DNA of 64,000 bases. It comes from Pseudomonas viridiflava (GTDB taxonomy: Bacteria > Pseudomonadota > Gammaproteobacteria > Pseudomonadales > Pseudomonadaceae). A program made the position numbers and the translations under genes. Where the stretch lies: positions 1 through 64,000 of the forward strand of contig NZ_UTVH01000010.1 of assembly GCF_900585905.1 (NCBI RefSeq), in the 5' to 3' direction. Shown here piece by piece: positions 55,444-63,570 of this stretch (position 1 is the stretch's first letter; every line of letters begins with the position of its first letter). The notes beneath the pieces were generated by a model, which saw only the letters and a program-made list of their open reading frames with translations, was not told the origin of the DNA and ran no database searches.

Positions 55444-56829
55444 TCAGCGCTGGCGTCGATAGACATTGACCCGCCACGCGACCAGCAGCACCAGCAGGCC
55501 GGTCACTGCCAGGATCAGCCAGAACAACTGGTCATAGCTGAACAGCGGTTGTTCGGTGCGCCAGTAGCTTTTTTGCTTGAGCAGCTCGCGCAAGGCGCGG
55601 TTGGCGCCATCCAGGCTGACGGCCTTGTAGCGCTTGGACGGGTCGGCGAAGCGACCCTTGTCGTAATCGTTGAGCGCACCCCAGTAATAGTCGGCCAGCG
55701 CGCTGTTACCTTGAACGGCCCAGGCCTGCTTGGCCAGGGTGGTCTGTTTCAGGCGGGCGAATGTCGCCGGGTCGAGGCCGTCGATACGCAGATGCTCAAG
55801 CAGGGCGGTGATGGTTTGCCGGGCCTGATCGAGATCGTCACGCTCGACATCGGCATTGAGGCTCATGAAGCCACTGGCGCCGAACACTTCGCGGTCCACC
55901 CACGGCCCGTAGGACAAGCCACGCTTGAGGCGCAACTCGTTGTAGAGCGCCCACTCCAGATAGTCACTGACCAGCTCCAGGGTTTCATCGTGCTGATCAT
56001 CGAGCAGCGGCTCGTTGAAAATCAGGTGCAAACGCGCATTCTCGCCCAGCACGCCGCGCACCAGTGTGCGGTCTGCCTCGGCATCGCCACGCGGCTCGGG
56101 CAGCAGTGGGTGGTCGGTGGGCTCCAGCGCATCGAGCTCGCCGAACGTGCGCTCAAGGTAGCCGGGCAGCAAGCGGTCGAGATCGCCTACCACGATCAGC
56201 GTCATATTGTTGGGCGCGTACCAGGCGTTGAAGACGTCCTCGATGTGCGCAAGCGTCAGCTGATCGACCTGGGCGGCAGCGGGGCACTTGAGGCCCATCT
56301 CGATGGCCAGCTGCGCGCTGGCACCCTTGCCCGGGTCCTTGCGGTCCAGCCAGCGCTGCAGATGCGAATGGTGACCGCCATCCTCGCGCTCGACGATACG
56401 CTTGACGGTGTCGAGGTCGGAAGCGTCGAAACGGGTTTTGGTCAGCACTTCCAGCAGCAGGTCCAGGACCTTGCGCTGGTTCTGTGCCGGGGCTTCGATC
56501 ACGAACGTGGTGTCGGTATTGCTGGTGAAGGCATTCCAGTCGCCGCCCAGGGCCTGCATGCGCTCCTCGAGACCGCCTTCGCCGGTGTCGTCGATGCCGC
56601 TGAACAGCAGATGCTCCAGCACATGGGGCAGCTCTTTGTCTTCGCAGGGAAAGTCATCGAAGCCGATGCCCACCACCAGCCGGATCGCGACGTGGCCTTT
56701 CTCGTAGCCGGGCTTGAGCAGCAACTGCAAACCATTGGGCAATAGATAGCCCTCGACCTGAAATCGGTCGAGAGCGGAGGCGGGCAACGCGATCAGAAAC
56801 AGACAGGCGAACAGCAGGCAACGCATCAA
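55444..56829 (-). CDS. M16-family zinc peptidase, C-terminally membrane anchored
   Basis: A 461-residue exported metallopeptidase. It has a signal peptide (to about 19, LLFACLFLIALPASA), an M16 domain with the inverted zinc motif HVLEH (H69, E72, H73) and the third ligand E149, exactly 76 residues beyond H73. It ends with a C-terminal membrane helix (about 435-452, LILAVTGLLVLLVAW) and a basic tail. The zinc site is complete, so it should be active. The start codon at 56829 or a second Met one codon later (56826) both fit. It is upstream of the DUF5924 gene and may cleave periplasmic peptides; the substrate is not known. Confidence 0.88.
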   Translation of the reverse strand: MMRCLLFACLFLIALPASALDRFQVEGYLLPNGLQLLLKPGYEKGHVAIRLVVGIGFDDFPCEDKELPHVLEHLLFSGIDDTGEGGLEERMQALGGDWNAFTSNTDTTFVIEAPAQNQRKVLDLLLEVLTKTRFDASDLDTVKRIVEREDGGHHSHLQRWLDRKDPGKGASAQLAIEMGLKCPAAAQVDQLTLAHIEDVFNAWYAPNNMTLIVVGDLDRLLPGYLERTFGELDALEPTDHPLLPEPRGDAEADRTLVRGVLGENARLHLIFNEPLLDDQHDETLELVSDYLEWALYNELRLKRGLSYGPWVDREVFGASGFMSLNADVERDDLDQARQTITALLEHLRIDGLDPATFARLKQTTLAKQAWAVQGNSALADYYWGALNDYDKGRFADPSKRYKAVSLDGANRALRELLKQKSYWRTEQPLFSYDQLFWLILAVTGLLVLLVAWRVNVYRRQR

Positions 56830-56913
56830 ACGTGCTTCCTTGCGGATCGGTATGTGTAACAGACTTCGAGTCGCCCGGTATGTTCAGCCGACATCGTCAA
56901 CACACCACGGCGC

Positions 56914-56946
56914 AAAAAAAACGGGGCCATCGCTGGCCCCGTTTTG
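56914..56946. terminator. Rho-independent terminator after terC
   Basis: CGGGGCC and GGCCCCG with flanking AAAAAAAA and TTTTG form a GC-rich stem around ATCGCT. It lies 19 bases past the terC stop on the minus strand. Confidence 0.85.
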
Positions 56947-56964
56947 CTCACGCTTGCGAACGGC

Positions 56965-57732
56965 TTAGTGGCCGCTCACGTCCGTGGGCTGGCTGGTAGC
57001 GTTTCGCTCCGCCTTTTTCTTCGCGTGGCTGACGCGCATCTTGATGTTGATGGCCTCGACTGCCAGCGAGAACGCCATGGCGAAGTACACGTAGCCTTTC
57101 GGTACGTGGACGTCGAACGCTTCGGCAATCAGCACCGTACCGACGACGATCAGGAACGACAGGGCAAGCATCTTCAGCGACGGGTGTTTCTCGATGAAGT
57201 CGCTGATGGTGCCAGCGCAGACCATCATCACCAGTACCGCCACGATAATGGCCGCCACCATCACCGGTACGTGGGAGACCATGCCGACTGCAGTGATCAC
57301 CGAGTCCAGCGAGAAAACGATGTCAATGATCGCGATCTGGATAATGGTGTAGATGAATTTGCCGCCGCCGCCACTTGGCTCGTCGGATGCTTCTTCTTCA
57401 CCTTCCAGCCCCTGGTAGATCTCCTGGGAGCTTTTCCACAGCAGGAACAGGCCGCCGAAGAACAGGATCAGGTCGCGACCGGAGATGCCCTGGCCCATGA
57501 CCACGAACAGGTCGGCCGTGAGGCGCATGACCCAAGTGATGGACAGCAGCAGCAAAATCCGCGTGACCATGGCCAGCGCCAGCCCGAACAACCGGGTGCG
57601 CGCCTGCATGTGCTTGGGCATGCGGCTGACCAGAATCGAGATCATGATGATGTTGTCGATGCCCAGGACGATCTCCAGGGCGGTCAGGGTGAAGAAAGCA
57701 ATCCAGATTTCAGGATTGGTCAGCCATTCCAT
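56965..57732 (-). CDS. TerC-family integral membrane protein
   Basis: A 255-residue membrane protein with about seven helices and the TerC acidic signatures LEIVLGIDNIIMISILVS and DIVFSLDSVITAVGMVS, each with a conserved Asp inside a helix. TerC proteins are linked to tellurite resistance and to manganese or other metal export during protein secretion; the substrate is not shown here. There is a Gly-rich cytoplasmic loop (SGGGGKF) at about 122. It lies 84 bases downstream of the citrate transporter on the same strand; no tellurite genes are near. Confidence 0.88.
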   Translation of the reverse strand: MEWLTNPEIWIAFFTLTALEIVLGIDNIIMISILVSRMPKHMQARTRLFGLALAMVTRILLLLSITWVMRLTADLFVVMGQGISGRDLILFFGGLFLLWKSSQEIYQGLEGEEEASDEPSGGGGKFIYTIIQIAIIDIVFSLDSVITAVGMVSHVPVMVAAIIVAVLVMMVCAGTISDFIEKHPSLKMLALSFLIVVGTVLIAEAFDVHVPKGYVYFAMAFSLAVEAINIKMRVSHAKKKAERNATSQPTDVSGH

Positions 57733-57816
57733 TACAGTGTCCTTTGCGCGTTTAAACTGTTGCGGCCCATGCGCGGTGTTTACCGAGCCATGGGCCGCAA
57801 AACATGTGATCTGACT

Positions 57817-59124
57817 TTATAGACTGCTGTACAGCGGGAAAATCCCCAGCAGTAAGGCGGCAACCATTATGCACAGGCAAACCAGCACTGCCCACTTCAG
57901 GGTGAAACGCTGGTGGTCGCCGAACTCGATACCGGCCAGTGCCACCAGCAGGTAAGTCGACGGCACCAGCGGGCTGAGCAGGTGAACCGGCTGCCCGACG
58001 ATGGACGCCCGGGCCATTTCCACTGGCGAGATGCCGTAGTGCGATGCCGCTTCAGCCAGGACCGGCAACACGCCAAAGTAGAACGCGTCGTTGGACATGA
58101 AGAAGGTAAACGGCATGCTCACCAGCGCAGTAATCACCGCCAGGTAAGGGCCCATGGAGTCCGGAATCACGGCCAGCAGGCTCTTGGACATGGCATCCAC
58201 CATGCCGGTGCCGCTCAGAATGCCGGTGAAAATACCGGCGGCGAAGATCAAACCGACCACTGACAGCACGCTACCGGCGTGAGCCGCGACACGGTCTTTC
58301 TGATCCTGCATGTTCGGGTAGTTGATGATCATCGCAATACTGAACGCGATCATGAACAGCACGGGCAGCGGCAGCAGACTCATGATCAGCGAGACCATCA
58401 GCGCCAGGGTCAGTGCACCGTTGAACCAGATCAGCTTGGGACGACGGGCATCCGGGAACTGGGAAACGCTGATTTCACTGTGATCGGCGTCATCGCCTTG
58501 CAGGTGAAGTTCGCCCAGGCGAGCGCGCTCACGTTTGCCATAGAAGTAAGCGATCAGCAGCAGTGCAACCACCCCGGCGCACATGGCCGGGATCATCGGC
58601 ACGAAAATATCCGACGCTTCGACGTGTAATGCACTGGCCGCACGAGCAGTAGGGCCGCCCCATGGGGTCATGTTCATGATGCCGCCCGCGAGGATGATCA
58701 GGCCCGCCATGATCCGCGGGCTCATGCCGATACGGCTGTAGAGCGGCAGCATGGCCGCCACGCAGATCATGTAAGTGGTTGCGCCGTCACCGTCCAGGGA
58801 AACCACCAGTGCCAGCACCGCAGTGCCCACCGATACTTTCACCGGGTCGCCCTTGACCCATTTGAGGATTTTGCGCACGGCCGGATCGAACAGGCCCGAG
58901 TCGATCATCAGGGCGAAGTACAGGATGGCGAACATCAGCATCACGCCCGTCGGCGCGAGCTTGGTGATACCAGCCAGCATCATCGGGCCGATTTCAGTCG
59001 CGAAACCGCCGAAGATGGCAAACAGGATCGGCACCAGAATCAGGGCAATCAGCGCGGAAAGGCGCTTGCTCATGATCAGGTACATGAAAGCAATGACCAT
59101 GGCAAAGCCGAGGAAGGTCAACAT
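57817..59124 (-). CDS. CitMHS-family metal-citrate:proton symporter
   Basis: A 435-residue membrane protein with about twelve helices. It matches the CitMHS family of transporters for citrate with magnesium or other metal ions (for example SLDGDGATTYMICVAAMLPLY, MNMTPWGGPTARAASAL, FTFFMSNDAFYFGVLPVLAE). The ATG at 59124 has GGAG ahead. No two-component regulator for citrate is adjacent. A perfect CA motif lies about 130 bases upstream on the mRNA sense strand, which fits carbon catabolite repression of citrate uptake. terC is downstream. Confidence 0.9.
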   Translation of the reverse strand: MLTFLGFAMVIAFMYLIMSKRLSALIALILVPILFAIFGGFATEIGPMMLAGITKLAPTGVMLMFAILYFALMIDSGLFDPAVRKILKWVKGDPVKVSVGTAVLALVVSLDGDGATTYMICVAAMLPLYSRIGMSPRIMAGLIILAGGIMNMTPWGGPTARAASALHVEASDIFVPMIPAMCAGVVALLLIAYFYGKRERARLGELHLQGDDADHSEISVSQFPDARRPKLIWFNGALTLALMVSLIMSLLPLPVLFMIAFSIAMIINYPNMQDQKDRVAAHAGSVLSVVGLIFAAGIFTGILSGTGMVDAMSKSLLAVIPDSMGPYLAVITALVSMPFTFFMSNDAFYFGVLPVLAEAASHYGISPVEMARASIVGQPVHLLSPLVPSTYLLVALAGIEFGDHQRFTLKWAVLVCLCIMVAALLLGIFPLYSSL

Positions 59125-59476
59125 AGGAATAACTCCAGGCGGTACGCGATTGGCAAAAGGCTAAGGGCGAATCAGCTCACAAGGAGCGGCGCAGGGAGTG
59201 GGGCGAAAGCGGGGAATGCAGCAAGGCACTTGAGCACATCAGGGTCACCATTTGTTGTTGTTAACTGGGCCTGGGCACGCAATGAGCGCGTTCCTGGCTG
59301 ACCGGTCTGTCGCCGGCGGTAGACGGATGCTAATGGCCCAAGCTTTCATTCACCTTTCGCCACTGAAACCTTTTGAGCGATTGTGCGAGCAAGACGATTG
59401 CGCGGCGCAAAGGTCAGAAACTGCAACACTGCGCCACTATCGAGGCGCTATTCGGATAACCAGCGAGGGAAGAGAC
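59125..59476. other. Intergenic region between the citrate transporter and the GFA gene
   Basis: These 352 bases separate two divergent genes and must carry both promoters. The visible elements are the citrate-transporter ribosome site (GGAG), the CA motif at 59251-59263, and the GFA ribosome site (GAGGGAAGAG at 59465). No terminator, repeat or conserved small open frame stands out. Confidence 0.6.
59251..59263 (-). promoter_or_regulatory. CA motif upstream of the citrate transporter
   Basis: On the minus strand the sequence is TAACAACAACAAA, which contains overlapping AAYAAYAA motifs, the Hfq/Crc recognition element. It lies about 130 bases ahead of the ATG, farther than usual, so it would act only if it lies inside the mRNA leader. 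Confidence 0.45.
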
Positions 59477-59878
59477 ATGCACCCGATCACCACCGGCGGT
59501 TGCCATTGCGGCAGCCTGCGTTATCAGTTTGAAGCGGCGCTGGACGATATTGCTCATTGCCACTGCTCCATTTGCCGTCGCACATCCGGCGGCACAGTCA
59601 TGACCTGGATCTCGGTGCCGGTCACGTCCTTTCAATGGACCGAAGGCAGTCCGACCACCTACGACTCGGGCCCGAGCTGCGTGCGCTACTTCTGCAACAA
59701 CTGTGGCGCCCAACTGGCACTGCTGTCACGCAACAGCCCGCAGGACATAGACGTCACCGTCGCGACCTTTGATCACCCCGAAGCGACCCCTGCAAAACGC
59801 CACATCTGGATCGAAAACCGCCTGCCCTGGCTGCGCCTGGACGAGCAATTGCCGGGCGAAACCGGGGAGGCAGTGTAG
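59477..59878 (+). CDS. GFA-domain zinc protein
   Basis: A 133-residue protein of the GFA/CENP-V family (glutathione-dependent formaldehyde-activating enzyme type). The zinc-binding cysteines appear in GGCHCGSLRY, AHCHCSICRRTSGG and FCNNCGAQLALL, and the C-terminal KRHIWIENRLPWLRLD is typical. Members bind zinc and possibly activate glutathione adducts; most have no proven activity. The ATG at 59477 follows a GAGGGAAGAG ribosome site and rules out the longer frame from 59252. It is followed by a short palindrome (59941-59971). Confidence 0.88.
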   Translation: MHPITTGGCHCGSLRYQFEAALDDIAHCHCSICRRTSGGTVMTWISVPVTSFQWTEGSPTTYDSGPSCVRYFCNNCGAQLALLSRNSPQDIDVTVATFDHPEATPAKRHIWIENRLPWLRLDEQLPGETGEAV

Positions 59879-59940
59879 GGCGAAGCGGGACCGGCCGGAC
59901 GGCGGGTGTAAAACGCAACTACCTGATTTGGATAACTGGC

Positions 59941-59971
59941 CTGTAGGAGCCAACAAGTTGGCTCCTACAGG
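59941..59971. repeat. Palindrome CTGTAGGAGCCAAC...GTTGGCTCCTACAG
   Basis: A perfect inverted repeat with 14-base arms and a 3-base centre (CTGTAGGAGCCAAC, AAG, GTTGGCTCCTACAG). It lies between the GFA gene and the converging HDOD gene and may act as a terminator-like structure, though it has no T run. A degraded relative lies at 33720-33750. Confidence 0.75.
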
Positions 59972-60001
59972 CCAGTGTTCGCTACGGACCCCTGAAGCGG
60001 T

Positions 60002-61399
60002 CTAGGGTGCGAACTGCGAAGCCAGTTCCCGCAGAATGGCTTCAGCGTCGAGCACCTTGCGCACCGATTCTTCCGCCTTTTGCCGGGTCAGGCCGAGGCG
60101 GGCGAACAGTTCATCGGGGATATCCACCGCAGGCCCGGAGCCGATGCCGTTCTGGCGCAGCAAACGTACCGAAAGGTAGACCAGGTTGGCGTAGGCGCTG
60201 TGCTCACCGTCATAGGTGGGGTCGTGCTGAAAGCGCAGCGCAGTGCACAGCTCATCCGGCATGTCCCAGTAGCGCATCAGCCACGAACCCATCTGTTCAC
60301 GGCTGATCCCCAGCAAGTACTGCTCCACATAGCTGTGATGCAAGTGCGGGTTGACTTCGAGCTGGCGGCAGATCAGCGAAAAGTGCGGTGGAAATACGTG
60401 AGCCAGCAACAGGTAGCCGAAATTGTGCAGCAGCCCGGCCAGGTAGGTCAGGCCTGCTTCCGGCCGTTGCGCGCGGGGCATGGCCCGGGTCAGACCCTCG
60501 ATTACTGCTGCCGTATAGATCGACTGCTGCCAATAGGGCGTGGTCTGTTGCGGGTGATCCTTGGGCAGGCTGAGGGTCTTGCCCAGGGCCAGGCCCAGGG
60601 CCAGGTTGATCACCAGGTCGAAGCCCAGTACGCGCACGATGGCGTCTTCGACCGAGCGAATTTTGCCGGTGGGGCCGTAATAGGGCGAGGCTGCCCAGCT
60701 CACCACTTGCGCGGCCAGCGCTGGATCGGTCTCGACCACGCCGGTGATGTCATCGATGGTGGCGTCCGGATCGACGCGCAGTTTGATGATTTTCTGCGCG
60801 GTTTCCGCCAGTGGCGGAATTTCCAGGGTCGATTCGAGGCGCTGCTGGATACGACGCGCGGTGAAGGCGTGCACCGCCTGGGTGATCTCTTCGCCATCAT
60901 CGTTGGGGCGGTTGAGGTTGGGCTGAATGGCGCTCAGCACTTCACCGAAATGCGCAGCGCTGGCCTTGCTGAGCATGGTCTTGTAGTCATCGCTGCTGAT
61001 TTCCAGAAGAATGCCCGGCTCGCCGGAGCCAATCAGCAGCACGGGCTCCAGCAGCAAACGCTCGTCATACAGGCAGGGCGAACTGGTCAGCGCGGGGAGC
61101 CCCGGCAACACCTGCAAGCTGTGCTTGGCAAGCATGCGCAACAAGCGCTCGTTAGGCACCGCCACCAACTTGCGGCCGGTGAGCTCGGTGATGCGGCTCA
61201 GGTCCAGCAGCTGGCTTTGCGGGAACAGGATCAGAAGTGCACCGACGGCATCCTCCACCAGCACCGCCTGGACTTTCCGGGCGCGTGGCAGCGACGGGTC
61301 TTCACTGACCTCTCGGTAGTTGATCGCTAGTTTGCCAAGCAACTGCCGAATGACGGCCGGGGCATGAGGCGCTTCATCGACGTGGGCAACTTCTGTCAT
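60002..61399 (-). CDS. YbaK-HDOD fusion protein
   Basis: A 465-residue cytoplasmic protein. The N-terminal part (about 15-150) resembles YbaK/ProX-type aminoacyl-tRNA deacylases (AVLVEDAVGALLILFPQSQLLDLSRI, RKLVAVPNERLLRML, GLPALTSSPCLYDERLL). The C-terminal part (about 185-400) is an HDOD domain (LESTLEIPPLAETAQKIIKLRVDPDATIDDI, ETDPALAAQVVSWAASPYYG, LHNFGYLLLAHVFPPHF). HDOD proteins are regulatory and lack the full HD active site. Here the expected HD pair reads HN. The start at 61399 is the only good one. The function is unknown; the domain mix suggests a link between tRNA or amino-acid status and regulation. Confidence 0.85.
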   Translation of the reverse strand: MTEVAHVDEAPHAPAVIRQLLGKLAINYREVSEDPSLPRARKVQAVLVEDAVGALLILFPQSQLLDLSRITELTGRKLVAVPNERLLRMLAKHSLQVLPGLPALTSSPCLYDERLLLEPVLLIGSGEPGILLEISSDDYKTMLSKASAAHFGEVLSAIQPNLNRPNDDGEEITQAVHAFTARRIQQRLESTLEIPPLAETAQKIIKLRVDPDATIDDITGVVETDPALAAQVVSWAASPYYGPTGKIRSVEDAIVRVLGFDLVINLALGLALGKTLSLPKDHPQQTTPYWQQSIYTAAVIEGLTRAMPRAQRPEAGLTYLAGLLHNFGYLLLAHVFPPHFSLICRQLEVNPHLHHSYVEQYLLGISREQMGSWLMRYWDMPDELCTALRFQHDPTYDGEHSAYANLVYLSVRLLRQNGIGSGPAVDIPDELFARLGLTRQKAEESVRKVLDAEAILRELASQFAP

Positions 61400-61486
61400 G
61401 GTCAGTATCCATATTCTTACAGTCGCTGAAGTATAACCAGCTTGTCCGCATCGAGTGTGACGGTATCGTCAAAGCGGCGATCTGCG

Positions 61487-63562
61487 TTACACCTGGCCGT
61501 ATTGCTGGCCGTGCCGCAACCAGCGCTCCAGCAGCGGGCTGACGTGATGCGGCCAGCGTTCGATCAACGCCTGAGCGGCGTCACGCACCGCTGGCAGCAG
61601 GTCGGCATCGCGCATCAGGTCGGCCACCTTGAACTGCAGCAGGCCGGTTTGCCGGGTGCCGAGCATTTCGCCCGGGCCGCGCAGCTCCAGATCCTTCTCC
61701 GCGATCACGAAGCCATCGTTGGTTTCGCGCATGATGCCCAGGCGTTGTCGCCCGACCTGTGACAGTGGCGGGTGATAGAGCAGTACGCAATGGCTAACCG
61801 CGCTGCCACGCCCGACCCGGCCGCGCAACTGATGCAACTGCGCCAGGCCCAGGCGCTCAGGGTTTTCGATGATCATCAGGCTGGCATTGGGGACGTCCAC
61901 GCCCACTTCGATCACTGTGGTCGCCACCAGCAGTTGCAGCGCGCCCTGTTTGAATTCGGCCATGACCGCCGCCTTTTCCGCCGGCTTCATCCGGCCATGA
62001 ATCAGGCCGACACGAAATTCGCCCAAGGCGCTGGTCAACTCTTCGAATGAGGTTTCAGCGGCCTGGCAGGTCAGCTCTTCGGATTCTTCGATCAAAGTAC
62101 AGACCCAATAAGCCTGCCGCCCCTCGGCACATGCCGCACGCACGCGCTCGATCACTTCGACGCGGCGGCTGTCGACCACCAGCACGGTATTGACCGGCGT
62201 GCGCCCAGGCGGCAGTTCGTCGAGGATCGACGTATCCAGGTCGGCATAGGCGCTCATCGCCAGCGTGCGCGGAATCGGCGTTGCGGTCATGATCAGCTGG
62301 TGCGGGCACATCAGGCCGCCGACACCTTTTTTACGCAGTGCCAGACGCTGCTGCACGCCGAAGCGGTGCTGTTCGTCAATGATCACCAGCGCCAGGTTCT
62401 TGAACTTCACTTCATCCTGAAACAGCGCGTGGGTGCCCACGACCATGGGTGTACCGGTGGCAATCTGCTCAAGGGAGGCAACCCGCGCCTTGCCCTTGAG
62501 CTTGCCCGCCAGCCAGGCAACATCCACACCCAGCGGTGTCAGCCAGCGCTGGAAATTGATGAAGTGTTGCTCGGCGAGGATTTCCGTGGGGGCCATCAAG
62601 GCCACCTGATACCCGGCTTCCAGCGCCTGCAGCGCGGCCAGCGCCGCGACCACGGTCTTGCCCGCGCCGACATCACCCTGAATCAGCCGCAACATGGGCT
62701 CGGGCTGGCTCAGGTCGTAAGCCACTTCCTTGCCGACCCGCTGCTGCGCGCCTGTGGGGGCGAACCCTAGATTGGCCAGAAATTGCTGCGGCAGCGTCTG
62801 CGCCAGCGGCAGGGCCGGGGCGCGCTGTGAGCGCAGGCTTTCGCGCAGGCGTTGTTGCGACAGCTGGTGTGTCAGCAGTTCTTCGAACGCCAGCCGATGC
62901 TGGGCCCAGTGATGCCCGAGGGCCAGCTCTTCGACGTCAGCGTCGGCGGGGGGGTGGTGCAGGTAGCGAATCGCGTCATCCAGTGGCGCCAGCTGATAAT
63001 CGCGCGCCAGCTCGTGGGGCAACCAGTCCGGCAGGCTCTTGGGGCCCAGCAGGGCCAGGCTCTGCTGGGTCAACTGCCGCAGGCGAGCCTGGGTCAGGCC
63101 TTCCGTGGAGGGATAGATCGGTGTCAGGGTCTGCTCGACAGGGGCGGGTTCGCTGCCGGTCAGGGCGCGGTATTCCGGGTGATAGATTTCCAGGCCCGAA
63201 GCCCCAGGGCGAGCTTCACCAAAGCAGCGAATGGAGGTGCCGCGCTTGAGGGTTTCCTTCTGTGCGTTACTGAAGTGATAAAAGCGCAGGCTCAGGCTGC
63301 CGGTGCCGTCATTGAGCCTGACCAGCAGGCTGCGGCGCTTGCCCATCACCACATCCGCGCCGCTGACCACGCCTTCGACCACTGCGTCCTGGCCAGGGCG
63401 CAACTGGCCGATGGGCACCACACGGGTGCGATCCTGATAGCGCAACGGCAGGTGAAACAGCACGTCTTGCAGGTTTTCCAGCCCCACCCTGGCCAGTTTC
63501 TCGGCCATGGCATCGCCGACGCCCTTGAGTGCGGTCACCGAGACATGGGACAACTCGCTCAT
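61487..63562 (-). CDS. recG: ATP-dependent DNA helicase RecG
   Basis: A 691-residue branch-migration helicase that remodels stalled forks. It has an N-terminal wedge domain (LKGVGDAMAEKLARVGLENLQDVLFHLPLRYQDR and OB-type strands), Walker A GDVGAGKTVVAALAAL, motif II IIDEQHRFGVQQR, motif III MTATPIPRTLAMSAY, and C-terminal motifs ATTVIEVGVDVPNA and QLRGRVGRGSAVSHCVLL. The length matches E. coli RecG (693). The ATG at 63562 starts the conserved MSELSHVSVTALKGVG. It is 8 bases downstream of oxyR on the same strand, so the two are co-transcribed. Confidence 0.97.
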   Translation of the reverse strand: MSELSHVSVTALKGVGDAMAEKLARVGLENLQDVLFHLPLRYQDRTRVVPIGQLRPGQDAVVEGVVSGADVVMGKRRSLLVRLNDGTGSLSLRFYHFSNAQKETLKRGTSIRCFGEARPGASGLEIYHPEYRALTGSEPAPVEQTLTPIYPSTEGLTQARLRQLTQQSLALLGPKSLPDWLPHELARDYQLAPLDDAIRYLHHPPADADVEELALGHHWAQHRLAFEELLTHQLSQQRLRESLRSQRAPALPLAQTLPQQFLANLGFAPTGAQQRVGKEVAYDLSQPEPMLRLIQGDVGAGKTVVAALAALQALEAGYQVALMAPTEILAEQHFINFQRWLTPLGVDVAWLAGKLKGKARVASLEQIATGTPMVVGTHALFQDEVKFKNLALVIIDEQHRFGVQQRLALRKKGVGGLMCPHQLIMTATPIPRTLAMSAYADLDTSILDELPPGRTPVNTVLVVDSRRVEVIERVRAACAEGRQAYWVCTLIEESEELTCQAAETSFEELTSALGEFRVGLIHGRMKPAEKAAVMAEFKQGALQLLVATTVIEVGVDVPNASLMIIENPERLGLAQLHQLRGRVGRGSAVSHCVLLYHPPLSQVGRQRLGIMRETNDGFVIAEKDLELRGPGEMLGTRQTGLLQFKVADLMRDADLLPAVRDAAQALIERWPHHVSPLLERWLRHGQQYGQV

Positions 63563-63570
63563 GCCAGTGC

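Noticed and set aside
57733-57816. Manganese (yybP-ykoY) riboswitch before terC
   Set aside because: The gap is 84 bases and I cannot recognise the conserved loops; terC seems to follow the citrate transporter instead.
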